A stretch of DNA of 41,631 nt from Gammaproteobacteria bacterium. GTDB taxonomy: Bacteria > Pseudomonadota > Gammaproteobacteria > Burkholderiales > Burkholderiaceae_B. A program made the translations under genes and the position numbers. The notes beneath the pieces are model-generated. The model ran no database searches. It was not told the DNA's origin and worked only from the letters and a program-made list of their open reading frames with translations. Within the stretch, counting starts at the first letter, position 1; each line of letters begins with the position of its first letter. Location of the stretch: contig JAURJT010000033.1 of assembly GCA_030832095.1 (NCBI GenBank), forward strand, positions 1 to 41,631, read 5' to 3'. This document shows, piece by piece, positions 34,672 to 41,631 of this stretch.

Positions 34672-35790
34672 ATGCGCATTGGAATCCCGCGCGAGACCCG
34701 CGACAGCGAGACTCGAGTTTCGGCCACACCAGAAACCGTCAAAAAGTACGTTTCTGCCGGCCACCAGGTACTCGTTGAACGCGATGCCGGCTTAGCCGCA
34801 CACTTTGGCAACGACGCCTACGAACAGGCTGGCGCCACGATTACCGATGCTGCACAGGCCTTTGCCGCCGAACTGATCCTGAAAGTGCGTGCGCCAAGCA
34901 CTACTGAACTCACACAGATCAAGGCCGGCACGGCACTAGCTGGCATGCTTGACCCCTTTGACGCCGAAGGCCTTGATCCCATGGCGCAGGCAGGGCTGAC
35001 CGCCTTTGCTCTTGAAGCGGCACCACGCACCACGCGCGCGCAAAGCTTAGATGTGTTGTCCTCACAAGCCAACCTCGCAGGATACAAAGCCGTGCTACTC
35101 GGCGCACACTACTACGGCCGAATGTTTCCGATGATGATGACGGCGGCTGGCACCATCAAAGCGGCTCGCGTTGTCATCCTTGGCACAGGTGTTGCCGGCC
35201 TGCAAGCGATTGCTACTGCCAAGCGTCTGGGTGCCGTGGTTGAAGCCTCTGATGTACGCCCCGCAGCAAAAGAACAAGTTGAATCGCTGGGTGCAAAGTT
35301 TATTGACGTACCGTTTGAAACCGACGAAGAGCGCGAAATTGCCAAAGGCGTTGGCGGCTATGCCCGACCCATGCCTGCCAGCTGGATGGCGCGTCAAGCG
35401 GTGTTGGTGTCAGAGCGTTGCAAACAAGCCGATCTGGTGATTGCCACCGCGCTAATCCCCGGCCGCCCTGCCCCAACGCTTATCTCGGCCGACACCGTGC
35501 GCGCGATGAAACCAGGTTCGGTCATCATTGACTTAGCCGTTGAGCGAGGCGGCAACTGCCCCTTGTCACAAAAAGGCCTGGTCGTGCAAGAAAATGGCGT
35601 CACGCTAGTCGGCCTGACCAATCTGCCAGGCATGGTTGCCACAGATGCCTCAGCCTTGTACGCGCGCAATCTGCTTGATTTCTTAAAGCTCATTATCGAT
35701 AAAGAAGGCAAGCTCGCCATCGCACGTGATGACGATATTGTTCAAGCCTGTCTGGTCTGCGAAGGCGGCCAAAACTTACGGAAAAAATAA
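34672..35790 (+). CDS. pntAA: NAD(P) transhydrogenase subunit alpha, part 1 (soluble domain I)
   Basis: 372 aa, the NAD(H)-binding domain I as a separate chain. MRIGIPRETRDSETRVSATP is the standard start, VVILGTGVAGLQAIATAKRLGAVV the Rossmann glycine block, and RPAAKEQVESLGAKFIDV follows. The enzyme couples proton entry to hydride transfer from NADH to NADP+, supplying NADPH. The alpha subunit is split, as in Rhodospirillum and many Burkholderiales. CGGAGAAG lies before the ATG. Its stop overlaps the next ATG (TAATG). Confidence 0.96.
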   Translation: MRIGIPRETRDSETRVSATPETVKKYVSAGHQVLVERDAGLAAHFGNDAYEQAGATITDAAQAFAAELILKVRAPSTTELTQIKAGTALAGMLDPFDAEGLDPMAQAGLTAFALEAAPRTTRAQSLDVLSSQANLAGYKAVLLGAHYYGRMFPMMMTAAGTIKAARVVILGTGVAGLQAIATAKRLGAVVEASDVRPAAKEQVESLGAKFIDVPFETDEEREIAKGVGGYARPMPASWMARQAVLVSERCKQADLVIATALIPGRPAPTLISADTVRAMKPGSVIIDLAVERGGNCPLSQKGLVVQENGVTLVGLTNLPGMVATDASALYARNLLDFLKLIIDKEGKLAIARDDDIVQACLVCEGGQNLRKK

Positions 35791-36125
35791 TGGATGCGAT
35801 CAGCCCAACCCTTATCAATCTAATTATTTTTGTTCTGGCCATTTACGTGGGCTACCACGTGGTCTGGAACGTCACCCCTGCGTTGCACACGCCTTTGATG
35901 GCCGTGACCAACGCCATCTCGGCAATTGTGATCGTGGGCGCCATGCTCGCGGCCGCCTTGACCGAAGGGAGCCTAGCGCGCGGTATGGGTGTGTTTGCAG
36001 TCGCTCTTGCCGCCGTCAACGTGTTTGGTGGTTTCTTAGTCACACGCCGAATGCTTGAAATGTTCAAGAAAAAGGCGCCTAAGGCAAAAGCCGATGATGC
36101 CCACACAACTGGGGGCAAAGCATGA
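35790..36125 (+). CDS. pntAB: NAD(P) transhydrogenase subunit alpha, part 2 (membrane)
   Basis: 111 aa with three membrane segments (LINLIIFVLAIYVGYHVVW; ISAIVIVGAMLAAAL; GMGVFAVALAAVNVFGGFLV), the N-terminal half of the membrane domain II. It overlaps pntAA by 1 bp and pntB by 4 bp, so all three are translationally coupled. The C-terminus is a short Lys/Ala-rich cytoplasmic tail. Confidence 0.95.
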   Translation: MDAISPTLINLIIFVLAIYVGYHVVWNVTPALHTPLMAVTNAISAIVIVGAMLAAALTEGSLARGMGVFAVALAAVNVFGGFLVTRRMLEMFKKKAPKAKADDAHTTGGKA

Positions 36126-37570
36126 TCTCTATCAATGTTGTCACGCTCTTGTATTTGGTTGCCTCGGTCTGTTTTATTCAAGCACTTAAGGGCCTGTCTC
36201 ATCCCACAACCTCGCGCTTAGGCAATGCCTTTGGCATGATTGGTATGGTGATTGCTGTGTTGACGACGGCAGCCTTGATCGTGGGCTTGGCGCGCGAAAC
36301 GCATGCTGTGAGCGGCTTGGGCTGGGTCTTACTAGGCTTGCTGATCGGCGGCACCATTGGCACTGTCATGGCCAAGCGTGTTGAGATGACCAAGATGCCC
36401 GAATTGGTTGCCTTCATGCACAGCATGATTGGTTTAGCGGCAGTCGCGATTGCGGTCGCCATTGTTGCCGAGCCGCAGGCTTTTAACGTAGTCGCTGCAG
36501 CGGGCGAACCGATCCCTGTGGGCAATCGCCTTGAATTGTTTATTGGTACGTTTGTGGGCGCGATTACCTTTTCAGGTTCAGTGATTGCGTTTGGAAAGTT
36601 GTCAGGCAAATATAAGTTCAGGTTGTTTCAAGGTGCGCCGGTGTCGTTTCCGGGGCAACACATGATTAACTTGGCGTTAGCGCTTGTCATGCTGGGCTGC
36701 GGTGCCTGGTTTATGGCAACCCAAAGCTGGACGCCCTTCATCATCATGACCATGATCGCCTTTGCCTTGGGCGTGCTGATCATCATCCCGATTGGGGGTG
36801 CTGATATGCCGGTAGTGGTGTCGATGCTCAATAGCTATTCAGGTTGGGCTGCGGCAGGGATTGGTTTTTCACTGAACAACCCAATGTTGATTATTGCTGG
36901 CTCGCTGGTGGGTTCTTCGGGTGCGATCTTGTCTTACATCATGTGTAAAGCCATGAACCGTTCGTTCTTTAACGTGATCTTGGGTGGTTTTGGTGGCACG
37001 AGCGACGGTGGTGCAGCGGCGGGGAGCCAAGAGCAGCGCAACGTACGCTCGGGTAGCTCAGACGATGCGGCCTTTTTGCTGACCAACGCAGAAACCGTTA
37101 CGATTGTCCCTGGTTACGGCTTGGCGGTTGCACGCGCTCAGCATGCCTTGAAAGAGTTGGCTGAAAAATTGACTGAACACGGCGTGATCGTGAAGTACGC
37201 GATTCATCCTGTTGCCGGTCGTATGCCTGGTCACATGAACGTTTTGCTCGCCGAGGCTGAAGTCCCTTACGATCAAGTGTTTGAGATGGAAGACATCAAC
37301 AGTGAATTTGCACAGACCGACGTAGTGCTGGTACTTGGTGCGAATGATGTGGTGAACCCTGCTGCAAAAACTGACCCCAAGTCGCCCATCGCTGGCATGC
37401 CAATCTTAGAAGCCTACAAAGCGAAAACCATCATCGTCAATAAGCGCTCAATGGCTTCTGGCTATGCGGGCCTGGACAACGAACTCTTCTACATGGACAA
37501 AACCATGATGGTGTTCGGTGATGCGAAGAAGGTGATTGAGGATATGGTCAAGGCGGTTGAGAACTCGTAG
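36122..37570 (+). CDS. pntB: NAD(P) transhydrogenase subunit beta
   Basis: 482 aa. The N-terminal half holds about nine membrane segments of domain II (proton channel), including MHSMIGLAAVAIAVAIV and GAITFSGSVIAFGKLSGKYK. The C-terminal domain III binds NADP(H): VPGYGLAVARAQHALKEL, HPVAGRMPGHMNVLLAEA, VLVLGANDVVNPAAK and NKRSMASGYAGLDNELFY. It is the last gene of the pnt operon, and the prophage-like element begins directly after its stop. Confidence 0.96.
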   Translation: MISINVVTLLYLVASVCFIQALKGLSHPTTSRLGNAFGMIGMVIAVLTTAALIVGLARETHAVSGLGWVLLGLLIGGTIGTVMAKRVEMTKMPELVAFMHSMIGLAAVAIAVAIVAEPQAFNVVAAAGEPIPVGNRLELFIGTFVGAITFSGSVIAFGKLSGKYKFRLFQGAPVSFPGQHMINLALALVMLGCGAWFMATQSWTPFIIMTMIAFALGVLIIIPIGGADMPVVVSMLNSYSGWAAAGIGFSLNNPMLIIAGSLVGSSGAILSYIMCKAMNRSFFNVILGGFGGTSDGGAAAGSQEQRNVRSGSSDDAAFLLTNAETVTIVPGYGLAVARAQHALKELAEKLTEHGVIVKYAIHPVAGRMPGHMNVLLAEAEVPYDQVFEMEDINSEFAQTDVVLVLGANDVVNPAAKTDPKSPIAGMPILEAYKAKTIIVNKRSMASGYAGLDNELFYMDKTMMVFGDAKKVIEDMVKAVENS

Positions 37571-37644
37571 AACTACTTTGATTTCAAAGCGTTAGGCTTG
37601 TTTAGCTTGGTTGTGTCCAATTCCTGTCCAAACGGAGCAGGAAA

Positions 37645-38631
37645 ATGGCATCAGTACGCAATCGCAATGGCGTCTGGCAGGCAAGAATATTACGCAAAGG
37701 GCAACCGGCGGTCAGTAAGTCTTTTCAAACCCGCCAAGACGCCGAGCGCTGGGCAAGGCACATCGAAACCCAAATCGACAAGGGTTCATATACCAGTGTT
37801 GCCTTAGCCGAAAACACCACGTTCACCGAAGTGGTTGAGCGCTACATTGCAGAAGTCACCCCCACCACCAGAAGCTGCCGAGAAGATAGCTATCGACTTA
37901 AAGCGCTTGCCCGCCATTGGATTGGCACGCTCAACATGGTCGCCCTCACCCCAACTAAGCTCGCTGCATATCGTGACGAACGTCTGAAGCAGGTTTCCGC
38001 TGGCGCTGTGATTCGTGAACTGTCGTACTTTTCGTCAATCATTAATCACGCTCGACGAGAATGGGGAATCAATATTACAAACCCTGTGCCTCTTGTTCGC
38101 AAACCGCCAACACCCTCAGGTAGAAATAAGTGCCTATCTGACACTGAACTAGAAAGTCTCTTTACCGCGTTAAAACCAAGAGTCAAGAACGGCAATATTT
38201 GGGTGTTGCCACTCACCCAGTTTGCTCTAGAGTCAGCAATGCGCCGCGGTGAGATACTTGGGCTGCGCTGGGATGATATTGATTTCGCTAAACGCACTGC
38301 ATTTATTGCACTGACAAAGAACGGTACGGCTCGGACTGTCCCTCTCTCAAGTAAGGCTGTCGAGATTCTTACCCACCTACCACGCAATATCGAAGGTACG
38401 ATTTTCCCGATAAACGGACCAGCATTATCCGCAAGCTTTGACCGCGCAAGAAAGCTAGCAAAACTCGATGACTTTCACTTTCATGACCTACGTCACATGG
38501 CAATCACACGACTTGCTGAGAAGCTACCGAACTTGATTGAATTATCTGCTGTGTCGGGGCATAAAAGTTTGGTTATGTTGAAACGTTATTACCATCCGAA
38601 CGTTGAACAGTTAGCGCAGAAGCTTGGATAA
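37645..38631 (+). CDS. Tyrosine-type site-specific integrase
   Basis: 328 aa. The N-terminal part has an AP2/arm-type DNA-binding look (SVRNRNGVWQARILRKGQ) and a SAM-like core-binding domain at about 55-155. The catalytic residues are visible: Arg in MRRGEILGLRWDD, Lys near ALTKNG, HDLRH (His/Arg), GHKSL (His) and the nucleophile Tyr in MLKRYYHPN. GGAG/AGGAAA lies before the ATG. It is the first gene of the element and points away from pntB, consistent with integration near 37.6 kb and an attachment site just upstream. Confidence 0.95.
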   Translation: MASVRNRNGVWQARILRKGQPAVSKSFQTRQDAERWARHIETQIDKGSYTSVALAENTTFTEVVERYIAEVTPTTRSCREDSYRLKALARHWIGTLNMVALTPTKLAAYRDERLKQVSAGAVIRELSYFSSIINHARREWGINITNPVPLVRKPPTPSGRNKCLSDTELESLFTALKPRVKNGNIWVLPLTQFALESAMRRGEILGLRWDDIDFAKRTAFIALTKNGTARTVPLSSKAVEILTHLPRNIEGTIFPINGPALSASFDRARKLAKLDDFHFHDLRHMAITRLAEKLPNLIELSAVSGHKSLVMLKRYYHPNVEQLAQKLG

Positions 38632-38716
38632 GAATAAATTTAAAACGCTAATTTCAATTTTGATCAGCGTTTAAACAACGACCTACGCAAAATCGTTGTG
38701 ACCACGCAACACGATG

Positions 38717-38750
38717 AAAAAATCACTCCGCAAAAGGGTGATTTTTTTTT
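38717..38750 (+). terminator. Rho-independent terminator after the integrase
   Basis: AAAAATCAC (about 38718-38726) pairs with GTGATTTTT (38738-38746) across an 11-nt loop and is followed by a run of T to 38750. It lies about 90 bp after the integrase stop. Confidence 0.75.
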
Positions 38751-38924
38751 AATGCTTTTACTCACATCTAACAATCAATAACTGCGCGGCTTTGCATTTT
38801 TTTATCTTGAGTGAACAGAAAAAATAACACCATTTTTTTAAAAAAACTCTATAACAAAAACGAAACATTCCCTCCATAATCAATGCACACGCTGCGTTTC
38901 GCAGCATCACTTATGGAGTTCAAA

Positions 38925-39212
38925 ATGAAACCAGCACCCTCCACTGAAGCATCAAGTCGCCATGAAGAAAATTCACTAGTTAACCTGTCGCAGTTTGAAC
39001 AGCTCCTTACGGGAGACGAAGCGGCAAAGATTCTTGATGTCACGCCGGGAACACTGCAAGTTTGGCGTAGCACAGGGCGCTATAAGCTTCCTTTCGTCAA
39101 AGTCGGACGCAATGTTCGATATGTGCAATCCAATTTGATTGATTGGTTACGAGAACGGACTCGTCTAAACGAAGTGCCATCGTCCAATGCTCACGCCGGA
39201 GTTCAATCATGA
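38925..39212 (+). CDS. HTH excisionase-type (AlpA/MerR-like) DNA-binding protein
   Basis: 95 aa from the ATG at 38925, with GGAG 6 nt before it; an upstream in-frame ATG at 38883 lies in a hairpin region without ribosome site. The domain LLTGDEAAKILDVTPGTLQVWRSTG followed by LPFVKVGRNVRYVQSNLIDWLRER is a winged-helix of the helix-turn-helix 17/excisionase family. Probably a recombination directionality factor or a regulator of the element. Its stop overlaps the next start (ATGA). A perfect GCTGCG-TTT-CGCAGC hairpin at 38891-38905 precedes the gene and may be an operator. Confidence 0.82.
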   Translation: MKPAPSTEASSRHEENSLVNLSQFEQLLTGDEAAKILDVTPGTLQVWRSTGRYKLPFVKVGRNVRYVQSNLIDWLRERTRLNEVPSSNAHAGVQS

Positions 39213-39460
39213 ATACGTTGCATCTAAAGAAAAAACCAGAGTCAGCGCCAAAGAAGCAATGGGATCAGCTTATTGGCAAGCGCGTAGAGGTGATTACAAA
39301 GATGGGCTATGTAATAACTGGTTGGGCTGAAGCTAGCCAAGCCCACGTGCTTACGGTCATCGACGCAACCGTCAAAAGGCGAGATTCGCCTGAGATTGAA
39401 CGTCAATCTAAGCCTGTTCACATTGGCTGCGAGAACATCGCTTTAGCGCTTGAACAGTGA
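39209..39460 (+). CDS. Hypothetical protein of the mobile element, 83 aa
   Basis: Start at 39209, 4-bp overlap with the HTH gene, so coupled. Basic N-terminus (HLKKKPESAPKKQW) followed by a strand-rich part (RVEVITKMGYVITGWAEAS, HVLTVIDATVKRR), which looks like a small beta-barrel such as an Sm- or OB-like fold, possibly nucleic-acid binding. I do not recognise a family. Confidence 0.65.
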   Translation: MNTLHLKKKPESAPKKQWDQLIGKRVEVITKMGYVITGWAEASQAHVLTVIDATVKRRDSPEIERQSKPVHIGCENIALALEQ

Positions 39461-39543
39461 TAGTCGTTTACAAAATAAAACGCCCCGGCTGCAACCGAGG
39501 CGATAACGACGTACCCAAAACATCTAATTAAAGAGGTAACACC

Positions 39544-40086
39544 GTGAGTGTAAAACATAATGTTGATTACGGGAAGACTGTTCGCATTCCAGATGGCAAA
39601 TATCAAGCGGTCTATCTTACCCATGAAGTAACTAAAGGCACGTGGGGTAAAAAGGTGCGAATAGATTTTCGGCTTGTCACACCCGGCGAGCATTTCGAAA
39701 CGGAGATTTGTGCTTGGTACAACATCGCAGATGGCGGCGACGGGCTTGGAGGCTGGATCAGACTTTCCCTGCACCACAAACTGACAAATGAGTTGTACAC
39801 GGTCTTGGAACTCAAAGTCCGGGTAGCCAACCTTTGTCCGTCCATGTTGAAAGGCTCTGTCATCTTAGTAAAGGTCGGCACTGTTAAAACGAACGGACAC
39901 AAAGAACAGATTGCCGAACCACTTTGGTACTCGAAGGTTGAGCGCATGATCAGCCGAGAAACCATCGGTCCGGACGCCAGCTACGTCGAGCCAGTTCCTT
40001 CACGTGATACCTCACCTCTGACCTTGACCGATGCTCAGACCGCACCCGAAACTGATTACGGCACTTCAACCTTAACTAAGCCTTAA
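39544..40086 (+). CDS. Hypothetical protein of the mobile element, 180 aa
   Basis: GTG start at 39544 with AGAGG 8 nt upstream. The first 130 residues look like a beta-barrel (PDGKYQAVYLTHEVTK, KKVRIDFRLVTPGEHFETEI, SMLKGSVILVKVGTVK), and the last 35 are a Thr/Pro-rich disordered tail. Conserved aromatic/charged strand patterns and the position among early phage genes would fit a replication or single-strand-binding accessory protein. That is a guess from shape and context, and I know no family. The hexanucleotide array begins 5 bp after the stop. Confidence 0.65.
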   Translation: MSVKHNVDYGKTVRIPDGKYQAVYLTHEVTKGTWGKKVRIDFRLVTPGEHFETEICAWYNIADGGDGLGGWIRLSLHHKLTNELYTVLELKVRVANLCPSMLKGSVILVKVGTVKTNGHKEQIAEPLWYSKVERMISRETIGPDASYVEPVPSRDTSPLTLTDAQTAPETDYGTSTLTKP

Positions 40087-40090
40087 TCTT

Positions 40091-40300
40091 TTACTAGTAG
40101 CGTTACTTGAACCGGTACTTGTACCGGTTCTTTTACTTACACCGTCACCTTTTCTAATACCGTTACCAAGCCCTTTACTTGAAGCATTACTTTGACCAGT
40201 ACTAATACCGTCACCTTTACTCGAAGCGGTACTTAGACCTTTACCGATACCGTAACTTATACCGTTACTTCTACCTTTACTTATACCTGTACCTACACCT
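40091..40300. repeat. Hexanucleotide array, 35 degenerate units
   Basis: From 40091 to 40300 the sequence divides without a single indel into 35 hexamers such as ttactt, ataccg, gtactt, ttaccg, atacct and gaaccg. The plus-strand consensus is (n)(t)AC(c/t)(g/t), and AC sits at positions 3-4 of nearly every unit. On the minus strand an open frame (40371 to 40072, GTG start with poor ribosome spacing) would read a (Gly/Ser)-X dipeptide repeat in which the Gly/Ser codon is almost always GGT or AGT. That points to conservation of DNA rather than protein. Similar blocks recur at 42 and 66 bp, both multiples of 6. Confidence 0.85.
40109..40134 (+). terminator. Hairpin plus T-run inside the hexanucleotide array
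   Basis: Perfect 10-bp stem GAACCGGTAC/GTACCGGTTC with a 2-nt loop (40109-40130), followed by TTTT. It is 23 bp after the stop of the 39544 gene and could terminate it. The stem is built from consecutive repeat units. Confidence 0.65.
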
Positions 40301-40316
40301 ACCCTGACTGTCTGAA

Positions 40317-40335
40317 ACCCGCTCCCTGAGCGGGT
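40317..40335. terminator. Hairpin bordering the array
   Basis: Perfect 8-bp stem ACCCGCTC/GAGCGGGT with a 3-nt loop, 17 bp beyond the last hexamer. No T-run follows on either strand, so its role (terminator or protein site) is open. Confidence 0.5.
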
Positions 40336-40706
40336 CTCGAAGGTCTGCGTGGCAATGTTTATATATGACACGACCTTTCAACACGGTGTAATCACACCTT
40401 TTAATGTCCCAACCAAGCCTTCACAAATACATTTCAGGTATTTTCAACACGGCGTTCGCATCTCTAAACCGCGTCAAACCCGCACCAACACTGCTTCTAC
40501 GCACTGCCTGTTAATACTGTGCTTATAAGGCACTAGCATTCCCATCACTTTAAAGATTTGTGCGTATGTACTATCAATGGCACTGATGCCTTTATAGCCT
40601 ACACCACGCGCTTTGACGGAGTTTTCACTCCCACCCTATGGGTAGGTATGGGTTAACAAGAAGTCGGCTGATTTGACACTACGCCGAAGCTCAAAATCGA
40701 AAAGAC
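40336..40706. other. Intergenic region of the element, about 370 bp
   Basis: No convincing gene. It holds a short hairpin GGTGT-AATC-ACACC followed by TTTT (40385-40402, possible plus-strand terminator) and a repeated TTTCAACACGG motif (near 40377 and 40441). Nothing else is recognised. Confidence 0.45.
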
Positions 40707-40979
40707 TCAACGAATACGCACAGCATCAACGGATTCGTTGTCGTCAACGTTAATGAGCTTACCGGGGCAAACGACAATATCGCTGGTGGGCAGCCAAAGC
40801 ATTGAGTCGATGCGATCAATTATGCTGACCCGCCATACGCTGCCATCTTCGAGCTTGATGAATTCTCCATTACCAAACACAGCCTCAATCCAATGACCGG
40901 ACTCGCAGCCATACTGGGCTGTGGCAGCGCCCGACAAACAAAGAGCGACCGCAGCAAATAAAAGCTTAAGGCTATTCAT
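40707..40979 (-). CDS. Small exported protein, 90 aa
   Basis: The ATG at 40979 has AAAGG 7 nt upstream; an ATG two codons earlier has too little spacing. Signal peptide LKLLFAAVALCLSGAATAQ, then a mature part of about 70 residues with two cysteines (YGCESG, VVCPG) that may pair. The pattern FGNGEFIKLEDGSVWRVSIID looks like a small SH3-like beta-barrel. It is transcribed against the early genes, in the same direction as the terminase. Possibly an envelope-acting phage cargo protein; function unknown. Confidence 0.7.
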   Translation of the reverse strand: MNSLKLLFAAVALCLSGAATAQYGCESGHWIEAVFGNGEFIKLEDGSVWRVSIIDRIDSMLWLPTSDIVVCPGKLINVDDNESVDAVRIR

Positions 40980-41021
40980 CTTCATACCTTTGCTCGTTTA
41001 AACGGGCTGTTTGTACGACTG

Positions 41022-41192
41022 TCAGTCTTTCTTCTTTATTGCCTGCACTGACCATTTTTCTTCGGTCGGTTCTCTTTGCCTCTCAATGTCGGCGAGTTGT
41101 TTTCTGAGCATCTTGACAACTATACCGTCCGGACCAGATGTTTTTTCTAGTTCTGCTATTGCCTGTTTAATTTCCTGAACTAGTGTGGTCAT
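41022..41192 (-). CDS. Hypothetical small protein, 56 aa
   Basis: The ATG at 41192 has AGGAAAA about 9 nt upstream; a longer frame to 41228 has no ribosome site. Mostly one amphipathic helix/coiled coil (TLVQEIKQAIAELEKTSG, VVKMLRKQLADIERQRE) with a Lys-rich end. It lies between the exported protein and the terminase gene on the same strand, so probably cotranscribed. No family recognised. Confidence 0.6.
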   Translation of the reverse strand: MTTLVQEIKQAIAELEKTSGPDGIVVKMLRKQLADIERQREPTEEKWSVQAIKKKD

Positions 41193-41243
41193 GGCAGTTT
41201 TCCTTTGCGAAAACGGACTGCTTTTCATCCATTGAAATTGCTT

Positions 41244-41631
41244 TTAATGCGTGAGTTCCAGCAAGCGCTTTTCAAGCTCGGCTTTAATCTGCTCGGAGTC
41301 AATACGTTCCACCTTAGTCTCGACTTTGTCCGTGAACATGCCGATGGTTTTACCCAATAACTCCAACGCACGAATCTGATTGCTTTCGGTCTTCATGGTG
41401 TTGGAATGGTTTAACAACTGGCGCAGGATGTACGCACGAAGCGCTGGCGGGTCTGAAATGATGCTTTCAGCCTGCTCGGCTTGCTTCACCACTTCGCTCA
41501 CCCGAGGGTCTTTTAACAGCTTACAGGCGTTCGCAGACACGGTGACAGATGTGCTGTTACTGCAATCATAGGCACGGCGGTAGCTTTCACTGGGGCTATG
41601 CCCCTCGGTGATTAGCTTGGCGAACAGACGC
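41244..41631 (-). CDS. Phage terminase small subunit-like protein, 5' end missing
   Basis: The frame is open through the right edge of the window, so the N-terminus is not seen; at least 128 codons are visible. FAKLITEGHSPSESYRRAYD followed by ANACKLLKDPRVSEVVKQAE follows the pattern of small terminases (HTH, then the A-x-LL-x-DPRV block), which recognise phage DNA for packaging. The C-terminal half is helical (SNQIRALELLGKTIGMFTD, then charged coiled coil to KRLLELTH), a likely oligomerisation region. This is the main evidence that the element is a phage rather than a plasmid-like island. Confidence 0.75.
   Translation of the reverse strand, partial: RLFAKLITEGHSPSESYRRAYDCSNSTSVTVSANACKLLKDPRVSEVVKQAEQAESIISDPPALRAYILRQLLNHSNTMKTESNQIRALELLGKTIGMFTDKVETKVERIDSEQIKAELEKRLLELTH

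Larger units (their letters stand above)
37571..41631. mobile_element. Left end of a prophage-like integrated element
   Basis: Begins between the pntB stop and the integrase, with a small TGTCCAA direct repeat at 37614-37620 and 37625-37631, and runs past the right edge. Contents: tyrosine integrase, HTH excisionase-like gene, small unknown genes, hexanucleotide array, small exported protein and a partial terminase small subunit. Genes here have few recognisable families compared with the dense housekeeping stretch to the left. The right attachment site is not in the window. Confidence 0.75.

Noticed and set aside
36199..36609. 136-codon open frame on the minus strand
   Set aside because: It lies wholly inside pntB, antisense to conserved membrane segments; a composition shadow.
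40091..40300. CRISPR or classical plasmid iterons
   Set aside because: Units are 6 bp without spacers; no replication initiator gene is visible in the window.
40072..40371. 99-codon Gly/Ser-X repeat protein on the minus strand
   Set aside because: The Gly/Ser codons are nearly invariant at the third base, the GTG start has poor ribosome spacing, and a hairpin at 40317-40335 lies inside it. It is described as a DNA repeat instead, with low but nonzero chance of coding.

Overview
The window reads as chromosome of a betaproteobacterium in the order Burkholderiales. Alcaligenaceae is the best guess, with low certainty at family level. The basis is three orphan Bug/TctC-type periplasmic binding proteins, a split transhydrogenase (pntAA-pntAB-pntB), a cytochrome c', a GIY-YIG nuclease of the Cho type, and protein sequences that look betaproteobacterial throughout. 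Coding density is high and base composition is moderate.

Layout. 1-13.4 kb is a loose collection of single genes. It holds a truncated aspartoacylase-family gene, ilvE, an isonitrile-hydratase-like DJ-1 protein, a Bug protein, an SGNH lipoprotein, a broken epoxide hydrolase, a universal stress protein and a second Bug protein. These are followed by a periplasmic ClpP/crotonase-like protein, cho, a YafJ-type amidotransferase, a catalase-related peroxidase and a TerB-like/Coq4-like fusion. A tRNA-Met(CAT) lies at 13.6 kb. From 13.8 to 16.6 kb, a plus-strand set (amidohydrolase, SDR dehydrogenase, Bug protein) looks like a small organic-acid catabolic operon. Two minus-strand amidohydrolases (M20 and carbamoylase type) follow.

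19.7-28.7 kb holds two minus-strand nutrient-acquisition operons with visible control sites. The first is cynA-cynB-cynD-cynS: cyanate import by an ABC transporter and hydrolysis by cyanase to ammonia and CO2. It is preceded by an exact-consensus sigma-54 promoter and an NtrC-like site, so it should respond to nitrogen limitation. The second is ugpC-ugpB-ugpA-ugpE plus an EEP-fold phosphodiesterase. It is preceded by a near-perfect PHO box, so it should respond to phosphate limitation and bring in glycerol-3-phosphate or related phosphodiesters. 28.8-37.6 kb is housekeeping: cytochrome b561, pcaD, cytochrome c', purB, a GST, mnmA and pntAA/AB/B.

From just after pntB to the right edge lies one end of a prophage-like element. 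It contains a tyrosine integrase, an excisionase-like HTH protein, small unknown genes, a 210-bp array of about 35 degenerate hexanucleotides, a small secreted protein and a partial terminase small subunit. A recurring theme is degenerate short tandem repeats (periods 6, 12, 22, 25 and 27 bp) filling spacers, often right at gene 3' ends. Two copies of a 51-bp element resemble solo right ends of IS200/IS605-TnpB elements.
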